Source: an uncultured Prevotella sp. (GTDB lineage: Bacteria; Bacteroidota; Bacteroidia; Bacteroidales; Bacteroidaceae). Taken from it: a stretch of 64,000 bases of DNA. Location of the stretch: assembly GCA_902464615.1 (NCBI GenBank), contig CABQKA010000003.1, positions 115,267 to 179,266 on the forward strand. The letters run 5' to 3'. Below the pieces are notes generated by a model. The model saw nothing but the letters and a program-made list of their open reading frames with translations, ran no database searches and was not told the origin of the DNA. Positions 15,432 through 24,409 of this stretch are shown one piece after another. Each line of letters begins with the position of its first letter. The first letter of the stretch is position 1. The position numbers were made by a program, and so were the translations under genes.

Positions 15432-17903
15432 ATGCACCAACGCTTCCTCCCATTCTGTCTCGGCGCCCTCATGGCGGCGGGAGCCGCGGGTCAGTCCGTC
15501 CAGGTGGCCGACTCCGTCGTACGCCTGGCCACGGAACGCCAGACGCTCTCCTTCGACTTGCGCCGCGGCCTATTCGACGTGGCCGACAGCACCGGCGCCG
15601 CGCTCATCCGCGCGGCCTATTTCCAAGTGGGCGGCATACAGTCGAAAGAAACAGCGGCGCGGCGCACCTACGCCGTAGACGACGTCGCCGACGAACTGGG
15701 CCGCGGCAAGCGGCTGACGGTGCGGGTCGTCATGGACGACTACCCCGACGCCCTATGGCAGGTCACCGCTTACGACAGCCTGCCGGCCTGGACTTTCCGC
15801 GCAGGCCTGGACAACGACACGCGCCGCGAACTGCGCCTCACGACCTTCAGCCCCGTCGTGGCCCGGCAAACCTACCCGGGAACGAACCCCGGCGAGCGCT
15901 ACCAGGTGCTCGAAGGCGCCGGGGGCGGAGCGCGCACACTGGTGCGCACCGACGCCGCGGTGACGTCGTTCAACAACCTGATGGCCAAGTTCGGCCCTGC
16001 GCGCCAGCCGCGCATCCTCGTTGCCGGCGGCATCAGTTACCACGACTTCGAGAAATTCGTCACCGTAGAGCGCGCCGCCGACCATTTGAGCCTCAGGCTC
16101 TTCGCCGAAGACCCCGTCGGGCGGCTGGTGCGCGGGGGCGAGACCTACCTGCCGGACGAGCGTTTCTACCTCCGCCTGGACGCCGCCGACCCCTTCACGG
16201 CCCTGGAGCAATACGCCGCCGCCCTGCATGCGGCGCAACACATCCGGCTGAACGCCTACGACTTCCCCACGGAGTGCCTCTGGTACGCCAGTTTCTACAA
16301 CAACGAGCCCGGACGGCGCAAGTTCAACGACAGCCGCGGCGCCGTCGAAGAGATGGAGCGCGCCGACAGTTCCGGCCTGACACGCTTCGCGCGGTGGGCC
16401 GTGCGCCTCGTGCCCGACGCCTATTCGCTCTCTAACCAGCAGGGATGGTGGGACGACGCCCACTGGGGCATGTACGGCGAAGGCATGTCCACCGAAGGGC
16501 CGCACTACACCGCCCCCTACCTGACGACGGCAAGCTGGGCGCAGGCCGTGACCCGCCGCGGCGGACTGCCCTTCACCTACTTCCAGTCCGGCCGCCACAG
16601 CGAGGACTACGCGCGCCGCCATCCCGGACACATGCTCTTCAACGACCCGCGGCGGCCCATCGCACAGCCCGAACGGTTCACCTTCCGCGTCAACGTGGAC
16701 GACAGCTACGGGCCGGGCTACTACAACCAGTGGTGGACGGACAACATGCTCTGGGGCTACGACTTCACCGACCCCGGCTTCATCCGCCACATGGAAGACG
16801 TCTACCGCAACCTGCGGCAGGCGGGCATACGCGGCATCATGTACGACTATCCGGAAGTGACGGCCTGGGCCTTCGAGGGCGGATTCGAGGACCGGGAGAA
16901 AACCACCGCATGGGCCTACCGCAACATGTACCAGCTTGCCTACGACGGGCTCGGGCCCGACTGTTACCTGGGCGAACGCAACCTGCTGCGCGGGTCGGAC
17001 GTCACGCTGGGGCTCGTCGCCTCGCAACGCGTCTGGGCCGACACGGACGGCATCACGCCCGAAATGGTGACCCGCTGTGGCCTGCGCTGGTACAAGAACC
17101 GGCTCGTCGTGAACTACGACATGGACTCGAAAGACCCCTGCGACGCCGTGCCCCGCCAGTGGGGCGACGGACGGCGCTCCATGCTCACGATGTGCTACGT
17201 CGTGAGCGGACGCCTCCTGCTGGGCCGCAGCGCCTCGCAGCTCTCGCTCGAAGAGCGGCACGACCTGAGCCGCGTCCTCCCCTTCCACACGCAGCCGCAA
17301 AGCGCCCGTCCGCTCGACGCCTTCAACGAGGGCACGGTGTACCCGCGCGTCTACGATTTCGCCGTCACCCCCGACTGGCACCAGCTGACCCTCTACAACC
17401 CCAACCTCGACATGGGCGCGCCCGGACGCAACGTCGTGAACGTCCCGCTGAGCGCCTCGCTCAACGAGGGCGGACCGGCCCTGAGGCCCGACGCCTCCTA
17501 CCACGTCTACGACTTCTGGAACGACCGCTACGTAGGCTGTCTCCCCGGCAACGGCGTGCTCAGCCAGACGCTGCGCGAGGGCGAGGCCCGCATGCTCTCG
17601 GTGCGCCGCGCCGAGAACCATCCGCAATACATCTCCACCAGCCGGCACATCATGCAGGGCTATCTGGACATGAAGGCCTGCGCGTGGGACGAAGCCTCGG
17701 CCACGCTGGCGGGGACGGCGGCCGTCGTCGCAGACGACCCTTACCGCATCGTAGTGGCCGGCAACGGACGGCGGCCGCGCGCAGCCACGGCCGAGGGGGC
17801 CACGGCCACGCTCCGCACCGTGGACGAGGCCCGCGGCCTTTACGAAGTCTGCCTCCGCAGCCGGCAGTCGGCCGACGTGCGCTGGTCGCTCTCCTTCTTC
17901 TGA
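15432..17903 (+). CDS. Secreted glycoside hydrolase, alpha-galactosidase-like (clan GH-D type)
   Basis: An 823-residue protein with a signal peptide ending near AAGQS. It has an N-terminal beta-sandwich, a central barrel and a C-terminal beta domain. The barrel has an Asp in a strand-end block (GIMYDYPEV) and a second Asp in WADTDGITPEM, placed like the nucleophile and acid/base of GH36/GH27 alpha-galactosidases. Family assignment is by pattern only; a related uncharacterised family is possible. ATG 15432 is preferred because it starts the signal peptide. A GH3 gene follows in the same direction but has its own promoter. Confidence 0.6.
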   Translation: MHQRFLPFCLGALMAAGAAGQSVQVADSVVRLATERQTLSFDLRRGLFDVADSTGAALIRAAYFQVGGIQSKETAARRTYAVDDVADELGRGKRLTVRVVMDDYPDALWQVTAYDSLPAWTFRAGLDNDTRRELRLTTFSPVVARQTYPGTNPGERYQVLEGAGGGARTLVRTDAAVTSFNNLMAKFGPARQPRILVAGGISYHDFEKFVTVERAADHLSLRLFAEDPVGRLVRGGETYLPDERFYLRLDAADPFTALEQYAAALHAAQHIRLNAYDFPTECLWYASFYNNEPGRRKFNDSRGAVEEMERADSSGLTRFARWAVRLVPDAYSLSNQQGWWDDAHWGMYGEGMSTEGPHYTAPYLTTASWAQAVTRRGGLPFTYFQSGRHSEDYARRHPGHMLFNDPRRPIAQPERFTFRVNVDDSYGPGYYNQWWTDNMLWGYDFTDPGFIRHMEDVYRNLRQAGIRGIMYDYPEVTAWAFEGGFEDREKTTAWAYRNMYQLAYDGLGPDCYLGERNLLRGSDVTLGLVASQRVWADTDGITPEMVTRCGLRWYKNRLVVNYDMDSKDPCDAVPRQWGDGRRSMLTMCYVVSGRLLLGRSASQLSLEERHDLSRVLPFHTQPQSARPLDAFNEGTVYPRVYDFAVTPDWHQLTLYNPNLDMGAPGRNVVNVPLSASLNEGGPALRPDASYHVYDFWNDRYVGCLPGNGVLSQTLREGEARMLSVRRAENHPQYISTSRHIMQGYLDMKACAWDEASATLAGTAAVVADDPYRIVVAGNGRRPRAATAEGATATLRTVDEARGLYEVCLRSRQSADVRWSLSFF

Positions 17904-17937
17904 AAGGGCCGGACTCCCCGCCGGCCCTCCGCCTGTC

Positions 17938-17971
17938 GCCGTGCGCACGGGAATAATCCCCGTGCGCACGG
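17938..17971 (+). terminator. Hairpin after the GH-D-like gene
   Basis: A perfect 14-bp stem (17938-17951 with 17958-17971) closes an AATAAT loop 34 bases after the stop codon. There is no T-tract immediately after it. Confidence 0.55.
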
Positions 17972-17991
17972 CGTTACTTCCGCTTTTTTCG

Positions 17992-17999
17992 TACCTTTG
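17992..17999 (+). promoter_or_regulatory. -7 element before the GH3 gene
   Basis: TACCTTTG matches TAnnTTTG, 37 bases before the GH3 start codon. Confidence 0.6.
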
Positions 18000-18036
18000 C
18001 CCGGTAAACATTCACGTTAACCCCACCTAAAACCGG

Positions 18037-20880
18037 ATGAAGAAAAAATACTTACTCTGCCTGCTGGCCTGCGCCGTGCTGTGCCCCCCGGGCGCGGGCG
18101 CCCTCGACGTCCCCGACACCTACGTGCCGGGGAAAAAGTCCATGTACCACAAAGGATGGATAGACTTCAACAAGAACGGGAAGAAAGACGTTTACGAAGA
18201 CCCGGAAGCGGACATCGACGCCCGCATCGAGGACCTGCTTTCCCAAATGACGCTGGAGGAAAAGACCTGCCAGATGGTGACGCTCTACGGCTACCAGCGC
18301 GTGCTCAAGGACTCGCTGCCCACCGAAGAGTGGAAGACGAAGCTGTGGAAAGACGGCATCGGCGCCATCGACGAGCACCTGAACGGCTTCCGCCAATGGG
18401 GCCTGCCGCCCATGCGGAACGAGCTGACGTGGCCGGCATCGAACCACGCCTGGGCGCTCAACGAGGTGCAGCGCTTCTTCGTGGAGGAGACCCGCCTCGG
18501 CATCCCCACCGACTTCACGAACGAGGGCATACGGGGCGTGGAGAACTACATCGCCACCAACTTCCCCACCCAGCTCGCACTGGGCCACACGTGGGACCGC
18601 GACCTGGTGCGCCAGGTGGGCTACATCACCGGCCGCGAGGCGCGCCTGCTGGGCTACACCAACGTCTACGCCCCCATACTCGACGTGGGCCGCGACCAGC
18701 GCTGGGGCCGCTACGAGGAGGTCTACGGCGAAAGCCCCTACCTCGTGGCCGAACTGGGCATCGAAATGGCCAAAGGCCTGCAGACGGACCACCAGGTGGC
18801 CTCGACGGCAAAGCACTTCATCGCATACAGCAACAACAAGGGCGCGCGCGAAGGCTTCGCCCGCGTCGACCCGCAAATGTCGTGGCGCGAGGTGGAGAAC
18901 ATCCACGTCTACCCCTTCTCAAGGGTCATCCGTGAAGCCGGAATCCTGGGCGTCATGTGCTCGTACAACGACTACGACGGCTTCCCCATCGAAGGGAGCT
19001 ACTACTGGCTCACCCGCCGCCTGCGCGGCGGCATGGGCTTCCGCGGCTACATCGTCTCGGACAGCGACGCCGTGGAATACCTTTACAGCAAGCACAAGAC
19101 GGCCCGCGACATGAAGGACGCCGTGCGCCAGAGCGTGGAGGCCGGCCTGAACGTGCGCTGCACGTTCCGTTCGCCAGACTCCTTCGTGCTCCCCCTCCGC
19201 GAGCTGGTACGGGAAGGCGGCATCAGCATGGAGACCATAGACAGCCGCGTGCGCGACATACTCCGCGTGAAATTCATGATAGGGCTTTTCGACACACCCT
19301 ACCAGACTGACCTCGCGCTGGCAGACAAGGAAGTGAACAGCGCCGAACACCAGGCCGTGGCCCTCCGGGCCTCGCGCGAGGCCCTCGTCCTGCTGAAGAA
19401 CCAGGACGGACTGCTCCCGCTGGACAAGTCGGCCATCAGGCGCATCGCCGTATGCGGGCCGAACGCCGACGAGGAGTCGTTCGCACTGACCCACTACGGA
19501 CCGGTCGCCGTGGAAGTCACGACCGTGCTGGAAGGCATCCGCCAGCAGGCAGGCAAGGACATCGAAGTGGCCTACGCCAAGGGATGCGAGCTGGTAGACC
19601 CCCACTGGCCCGAGTCGGAAATCATCGACTACCCGCTGGACGAAGACGAGAAACGCGGCATCGCGGAAGCCGTCGAGACCGTAAGGCAGAGCGACGTGGC
19701 CGTACTCGTGCTGGGCGGCGGTGTGCGCACCTGCGGCGAAAACAAGTCGCGCACCAGCCTCGAACTGCCCGGCCGCCAGCAGCAACTGCTCGAAGCGGTG
19801 ATGGAAACGGGCAAGCCCGTCGTCCTCGTGCTCATCAACGGCCGGCCCCTGAGCGTCAACTGGGCCGACAAGTTCGTCCCCGCCATCCTCGAAGCCTGGT
19901 ATCCCGGCTCGCAGGGAGGGACGGCCATTGCCGAAGCCCTCTTCGGCGACTATAACCCGGGCGGCAAACTGACCGTCACTTTCCCAAAAACCGTCGGGCA
20001 GATTCCCTTCAACTTCCCGGCCAAGCCGGCATCGCAGGTAGACGGCGGACAGACTCCCGGCCCGCGCGGCTCGCAGTCGCGCATCAACGGCCCGCTCTAC
20101 CCCTTCGGCTACGGACTGAGCTATACCACCTTCGAATACTCCGACATGCAGCTCTCCGCCTCCACCATTACCGACCGGCAACCCGTTACCGTCACCTGCA
20201 AGGTGAAGAACACCGGCAGCCGCGCGGGAGACGAAGTGGTGCAGCTCTATACGCGCGACGTGCTCAGCTCCGTGACCACTTATGAAAAGAACCTGAGAGG
20301 CTTCGAGCGCGTACACCTCGAGCCGGGCGAAACGAAGGAAGTGCGCTTCGAACTGCTGCCCCGCGACCTCCAGCTACTCAACGCCGACAAGCACTGGGTA
20401 GTGGAGCCGGGCACGTTCCTGCTGATGATCGGAGCCTCGTCCGAAGACATCCGCCTGAAAAAGGAACTGGAGGTGAAAGCCTACGGCGGGCAGGCCGTGG
20501 ACGGCACGGCACCGCAAGGCCCGGCCGACTTCATCAGCGCCAGCAAGGACGCCCGCCACGCCGGCAACGTGACCGACGGAAACCGCTCCACCGTATGGAC
20601 CGGAAGCAAAGGAGAGTTCATCTCCTTCGAACTGGCGGAAAACGCCAAAGTGGACCACATCCGCATCTCCTGGAAAAAAGCCGCACCCGATGCCGCCTAC
20701 GACATACAGATATCCAACGGCGGCGGGCAATTCCTCTCCGTGAAAACCGGAAAAGTGAAGCCCGACACGGACGAAGACATCCGCTTCAGCCGCACCGGCG
20801 GGAGCGACCTCCGCATCCTGGTGACCGAAGGAGAGGCGGAAATCGCCGAAGTCTCCCTCCCGGAACTGAGGAAAAAATAA
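18037..20880 (+). CDS. Glycoside hydrolase family 3 (beta-glucosidase/xylosidase type) with C-terminal F5/8-like domain
   Basis: GH3 enzymes remove terminal beta-linked sugars. This 947-residue protein has a signal peptide ending near GAGA and a short EF-hand-like segment (DFNKNGKKDVYEDPE). The barrel has KHF (STAKHFIAY) and the nucleophile block IVSDSDAV (Asp342). The C-terminal alpha/beta domain (LLKNQDGLLPL), the fibronectin-III-like domain (YPFGYGLSYT) and a final ~120-residue domain resembling F5/8 type C carbohydrate-binding modules complete it. It most likely acts in the periplasm on oligosaccharides. Substrate is not readable from sequence. Confidence 0.92.
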   Translation: MKKKYLLCLLACAVLCPPGAGALDVPDTYVPGKKSMYHKGWIDFNKNGKKDVYEDPEADIDARIEDLLSQMTLEEKTCQMVTLYGYQRVLKDSLPTEEWKTKLWKDGIGAIDEHLNGFRQWGLPPMRNELTWPASNHAWALNEVQRFFVEETRLGIPTDFTNEGIRGVENYIATNFPTQLALGHTWDRDLVRQVGYITGREARLLGYTNVYAPILDVGRDQRWGRYEEVYGESPYLVAELGIEMAKGLQTDHQVASTAKHFIAYSNNKGAREGFARVDPQMSWREVENIHVYPFSRVIREAGILGVMCSYNDYDGFPIEGSYYWLTRRLRGGMGFRGYIVSDSDAVEYLYSKHKTARDMKDAVRQSVEAGLNVRCTFRSPDSFVLPLRELVREGGISMETIDSRVRDILRVKFMIGLFDTPYQTDLALADKEVNSAEHQAVALRASREALVLLKNQDGLLPLDKSAIRRIAVCGPNADEESFALTHYGPVAVEVTTVLEGIRQQAGKDIEVAYAKGCELVDPHWPESEIIDYPLDEDEKRGIAEAVETVRQSDVAVLVLGGGVRTCGENKSRTSLELPGRQQQLLEAVMETGKPVVLVLINGRPLSVNWADKFVPAILEAWYPGSQGGTAIAEALFGDYNPGGKLTVTFPKTVGQIPFNFPAKPASQVDGGQTPGPRGSQSRINGPLYPFGYGLSYTTFEYSDMQLSASTITDRQPVTVTCKVKNTGSRAGDEVVQLYTRDVLSSVTTYEKNLRGFERVHLEPGETKEVRFELLPRDLQLLNADKHWVVEPGTFLLMIGASSEDIRLKKELEVKAYGGQAVDGTAPQGPADFISASKDARHAGNVTDGNRSTVWTGSKGEFISFELAENAKVDHIRISWKKAAPDAAYDIQISNGGGQFLSVKTGKVKPDTDEDIRFSRTGGSDLRILVTEGEAEIAEVSLPELRKK

Positions 20881-20928
20881 AACGCCGGAGCGCCGCAGGC
20901 CTAAGGCCCGGCGCCACGGCCCTTATGC

Positions 20929-20990
20929 TCCCGGCGCCTGCCCCTATCCCCGCACGAAGGGGAACAAGGGACAGGCGCCGGGAAATTTTT
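20929..20990 (+). terminator. Terminator after GH3
   Basis: Arms 20929-20940 and 20972-20983 pair over 12 bases around a loop with a smaller CCCC/GGGG stem, and AATTTTT follows. Confidence 0.65.
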
Positions 20991-21026
20991 GCCGGAAAAA
21001 AGACGCGGGCGGACACCGGAAATGGC

Positions 21027-21034
21027 TACCTTTG
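21027..21034 (+). promoter_or_regulatory. -7 element before the acetyltransferase gene
   Basis: TACCTTTG matches TAnnTTTG, 20 bases before the start codon at 21055, implying a very short leader. Confidence 0.55.
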
Positions 21035-21054
21035 CCGCGTAACAGAAAAACATC

Positions 21055-21597
21055 ATGGACGACACGATACTCATCCGGCAAGAGACCGGACAGGATTTCG
21101 AAGAGGTGCGCGAAGTCGTGCGACGGGCCTTCCTCGGAATGGAAGACAGCGACCACACCGAGCACGAACTGGTGGACCGGCTGCGGCGGTCGGCCGCCTT
21201 TGTGCCCCGACTCTCGCTCGTAGCGGTGGCCGGGGGCAGAATCGTCGGGCACATCCTGCTCACGGAAGTGGAAATCGGGGCAGAGACAGGCGGAAAGGGC
21301 GGCAGAGTGCTGGCGCTCGCCCCGCTTTCCGTGTTGCCCGGCTTCCAGAGAAAGGGCATCGGCGGGGCACTGCTGCGCGAGGCGCACCGGCGGGCGGCTC
21401 AGGCGGGCTACGACGGCGTGGTGGTCCTCGGGCACAAGGACTACTACCCCCGGTTCGGCTATGTGAAGGCCTCCTCCTTCGGCATCCGTTTCCCCTTCGA
21501 CGCGCCGGACGAATGCTGCATGGCCCTGGAACTCAGGGAAGGAGGGCTGGAACATGTATCGGGGACCGTGCGCTATCCCGACGCGTTCCGCGGCTGA
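21055..21597 (+). CDS. GNAT family N-acetyltransferase (YhbS-like)
   Basis: The 180-residue protein has the GNAT acetyl-CoA loop (LPGFQRKGIGGALLREA) after the LAPLSVLP strand, and the C-terminal GHKDYYPRFGY block typical of YhbS-like acetyltransferases. The acceptor is unknown. The gene stands alone between the GH3 terminator and the converging histidine operon. Confidence 0.85.
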   Translation: MDDTILIRQETGQDFEEVREVVRRAFLGMEDSDHTEHELVDRLRRSAAFVPRLSLVAVAGGRIVGHILLTEVEIGAETGGKGGRVLALAPLSVLPGFQRKGIGGALLREAHRRAAQAGYDGVVVLGHKDYYPRFGYVKASSFGIRFPFDAPDECCMALELREGGLEHVSGTVRYPDAFRG

Positions 21598-21621
21598 GGG
21601 GCGGACAGGCACGCTGGCGGC

Positions 21622-22233
21622 TCACGGCTTGTGGCGGCGGGCCAGTTCGTCCTCAATGTCGGCCAGCGAGCAGCCCATGGACTCCAGGAGCACCAGCAGA
21701 TGGTAAACGAGGTCGGACGCCTCATATACGAAACCGTCCCGTCGCCCGGCCACGGCCTCGATAACCGTCTCTACGGCCTCTTCGCCCACCTTCTGGGCAA
21801 TCTTGTCCACGCCGTCGCGGAAAAGGCGGGTCGTGTAGTGCCCGTCGGGCATGTCGCGGTGGCGCTCCTGCACGACGGCCTGCAGGCGGCGCACGAAGCC
21901 CTGCGTCGCGGGAGCACAGCCGTCGAAACAAGTGGGCGTGCCCTTGTGGCACGTAGGGCCGTGGGGGACGGCGCGCACCAGAAGCGTGTCGACATCGCAG
22001 TCCGGCGTCATGCTGACCACTTCGAGCCAGTTGCCGCTCGTTTCCCCCTTGGTCCACAGGCATTGGCGCGAGCGGCTGAAAAAGGTGACGCGGCCCTCGC
22101 CCACGGTCTTTTCATACGCCTCGCGGTTCATATAGCCCAACATGAGCACCTGCAAGGTGCGGTCGTCCTGCACGATGACGGGAAGCAGCCCGTCGCCCGT
22201 CTTGGACAGGTCGAAGTCTGTAAACGGTTTCAT
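21622..22233 (-). CDS. hisIE: Bifunctional phosphoribosyl-AMP cyclohydrolase / phosphoribosyl-ATP pyrophosphatase
   Basis: Histidine steps 2 and 3 in one protein of 203 residues. The HisI half has VLMLGYMNREAY and metal-site residues (DCDVDTLLV, then HKGTPTCF). The HisE half is the helical C-terminus with KVGEEAVETVIEA. I prefer ATG 22233 (MKPFTDFDLSK), 7 bases after hisF; an in-frame ATG at 22254 would add seven residues and overlap hisF. It is the last gene of the histidine operon. Confidence 0.95.
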   Translation of the reverse strand: MKPFTDFDLSKTGDGLLPVIVQDDRTLQVLMLGYMNREAYEKTVGEGRVTFFSRSRQCLWTKGETSGNWLEVVSMTPDCDVDTLLVRAVPHGPTCHKGTPTCFDGCAPATQGFVRRLQAVVQERHRDMPDGHYTTRLFRDGVDKIAQKVGEEAVETVIEAVAGRRDGFVYEASDLVYHLLVLLESMGCSLADIEDELARRHKP

Positions 22234-22240
22234 CTTATTT

Positions 22241-22996
22241 CTATACTCTGACATTGATATTCATGGATTTCAGTTCGCGCTTCAGCTGGGGCAGCGGCAG
22301 GGTGCCGTAATGGAAGATGCTGGCGGCCAGTGCGGCGTCGGCTCCGCCGAGGGTCAGGACGTCGGCGATGTGGCGCGCCGTCCCGGCCCCGCCCGAAGCG
22401 ATGACGGGCACGGGCAAGAGGCGGGCCAGGCGGGCGAACGTCCCGCAGGGGTAGCCCGAACGGGTGCCGTCGTTGTCCATGGAGGTGAAGAGCACCTCGC
22501 CGGCCCCGCGGTCCACGGCTTCGCCGGCCCAGTCGAACAGGTCGAGGTCCGTCAGCCGCCGGCCGCCGTGCGTCGCGACGCGCCACCCCTGCGCGGTGCG
22601 GCGGGCGTCGATGGCCACCACCACGAACTGCGAGCCGTAGCGGCGGGCTATCTCGCCGATGAGGGCGGGGCGGGCCACGGCGGCCGAGTTGACCGTCACC
22701 TTGTCGGCTCCGGCGTCGAGCAGGCGCGCCGCGTCGTCGGCCGAGCCGATGCCGCCGCCCACGGTAAAGGGGATGTCGATGCGGCGGGCCACGCGCTCCA
22801 CAAGGCCGGCAAACGTGCGCCGCCCCTCGACCGTGGCGCTGATGTCGAGGTAAACCAGCTCGTCGGCCCCTTCGGCGGCATATTTGGCCCCCAGTTCCAC
22901 GGGGTCACCCACGGACTGCAAGGAAAGGAAGTTGACGCCTTTCACCGTCTGGCCGTCGGCCACGTCGAGGCAGGGGATGATTCTCTTGGCAAGCAT
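22241..22996 (-). CDS. hisF: Imidazole glycerol phosphate synthase, cyclase subunit
   Basis: HisF joins the ammonia released by HisH to PRFAR, giving imidazole glycerol phosphate and AICAR. The 251-residue half-barrel repeat protein starts LAKRIIPCLDV with the catalytic Asp11, and has the second Asp in VVVAIDARR. It lies between hisA and hisIE, 41 bases after hisA. Confidence 0.97.
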   Translation of the reverse strand: MLAKRIIPCLDVADGQTVKGVNFLSLQSVGDPVELGAKYAAEGADELVYLDISATVEGRRTFAGLVERVARRIDIPFTVGGGIGSADDAARLLDAGADKVTVNSAAVARPALIGEIARRYGSQFVVVAIDARRTAQGWRVATHGGRRLTDLDLFDWAGEAVDRGAGEVLFTSMDNDGTRSGYPCGTFARLARLLPVPVIASGGAGTARHIADVLTLGGADAALAASIFHYGTLPLPQLKRELKSMNINVRV

Positions 22997-23037
22997 TTTC
23001 TGCGCTGTTTTCGTTTACCTTTTCGTCTACGTTTCGT

Positions 23038-23787
23038 CTACCCTTCCGCCTTGTTCCCGGCGGCGGGTCCGGTGCCGTTGAGCACGGCGAGTTCTTCGAG
23101 CGTCACGCGGCCTTCGTAATAAGCCTTTCCCACAATGGCGCTGCGCAGCCCGGCGGCCTCCAGGCGGCGCAGGTCGTCCGCGCTGCCCACGCCGCCGCTC
23201 ACGGTGATTTCGACGTCGGGAAAACGCTGCTGCAGGGCCGTGTAGAAATTCACCGAAGGCGAGCAGAGCATGCCGTCGCGGGCAATGTCGGTGCAGACCA
23301 CGCGGCGCAGCGCAGGGAAGCGGCCGATGAGTTCCCCGGCCGTGCATTCCGCCGAACGCAGCCAGCCATGCGTGGCCACCCGCCCGTCCTTCACGTCGGC
23401 GCCCAGCACGATGCGGTCGCCGTAGCGGTCGAGCCAGGCGGAAAACTCCTCAGGCGCCGTCACCGCCACGCTGCCGCACACCACCTGCGCGGCGCCGGCA
23501 TCGAACGCGGCGCGCAGGGCGCCGGCGCTCTTGATGCCCCCGCCCCACTCCACCTGCACACGGGGCAAGCGGGCGGCAATGCGTTCGAGCACGGCGAGGT
23601 TGCGCGGCGCGGCGGCCTTCGCGCCGTCGAGGTCCACCAGGTGCAGTTGCCCGATGCCGGCATCCGCGAAACGGCAGGCCACTTCCAAGGGGTCGTCGCC
23701 GTAGGCCGTGGCCCGCCCGTAGTCGCCCTGGCTGAGGCGCACGGGACGGCCGTCTATGAGGTCTATGGCTGGAAATATCTTCATCAT
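23038..23787 (-). CDS. hisA: ProFAR isomerase
   Basis: HisA opens the ribose ring of ProFAR to make PRFAR. The protein has the characteristic IFPAIDLIDG start, the VEWGGGIKS phosphate loop and the late SGGVGSADD phosphate loop of the half-barrel duplication. Two adjacent Met codons at 23787 and 23784 give 249 or 248 residues. It starts 19 bases after hisH. Confidence 0.96.
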   Translation of the reverse strand: MMKIFPAIDLIDGRPVRLSQGDYGRATAYGDDPLEVACRFADAGIGQLHLVDLDGAKAAAPRNLAVLERIAARLPRVQVEWGGGIKSAGALRAAFDAGAAQVVCGSVAVTAPEEFSAWLDRYGDRIVLGADVKDGRVATHGWLRSAECTAGELIGRFPALRRVVCTDIARDGMLCSPSVNFYTALQQRFPDVEITVSGGVGSADDLRRLEAAGLRSAIVGKAYYEGRVTLEELAVLNGTGPAAGNKAEG

Positions 23788-23806
23788 GCTTCTTTGTTTT
23801 CGGTCC

Positions 23807-24409
23807 TTACATCCGCAGGAAATTCTCCAAGAGGCGCGCCCCGGCCGCCCCGCTCTTTTCGGGGTGGAACTGCACGCCGTGGAAATTGCCGCGGGACAGG
23901 GCGGCGGCAAACGGGCGGCCGTAAACGGTCCGGGCGGCGGTTGCGGCGCATACGTCGGCCGCAAACGAATGGACGTAATAGAAAAACGTCCCGCCGGGCA
24001 ATCCTTCAAAGAGCGGGCCGCGGGGCTGCTCCACGGTGTTCCATCCCACATGGGGCACCTTCAGCCGTCCGCCCCCGTCCCCGTCCGGCACGGCAGACAA
24101 CCGCCGCACCTCCGTGTCGAAAAGGCCCAGACAGCGGACGTCGCCTTCCTCGCTTCCGGCACACATCAGCTGGAGGCCGATGCAGATGCCCAGCACAGGC
24201 TGGCGCAGGGCGGGGATAAGGCGGTCGAGGCCCCGCTGGCGCAGCCGCTCCATGGCCCACGCCGCCTCGCCCACCCCGGGCAGGACCACGTGGTCGGCGG
24301 CCTGGATGACAGCTGCGTCGGCCGTCAGGCAATAGTCCGCCCCGGCGCGCTCCAAGGCATTGGCCACGGAACGGATGTTCCCGGCGCCGTAGTCGATGAT
24401 GGCCGTCAT
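23807..24409 (-). CDS. hisH: Imidazole glycerol phosphate synthase, glutaminase subunit
   Basis: HisH is the class I glutamine amidotransferase that feeds ammonia to HisF. The 200-residue protein carries the nucleophile in LGICIGLQ (Cys76) and the His-Glu pair in GVQFHPEKS. Its start overlaps the hisB stop by 4 bases. Confidence 0.97.
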   Translation of the reverse strand: MTAIIDYGAGNIRSVANALERAGADYCLTADAAVIQAADHVVLPGVGEAAWAMERLRQRGLDRLIPALRQPVLGICIGLQLMCAGSEEGDVRCLGLFDTEVRRLSAVPDGDGGGRLKVPHVGWNTVEQPRGPLFEGLPGGTFFYYVHSFAADVCAATAARTVYGRPFAAALSRGNFHGVQFHPEKSGAAGARLLENFLRM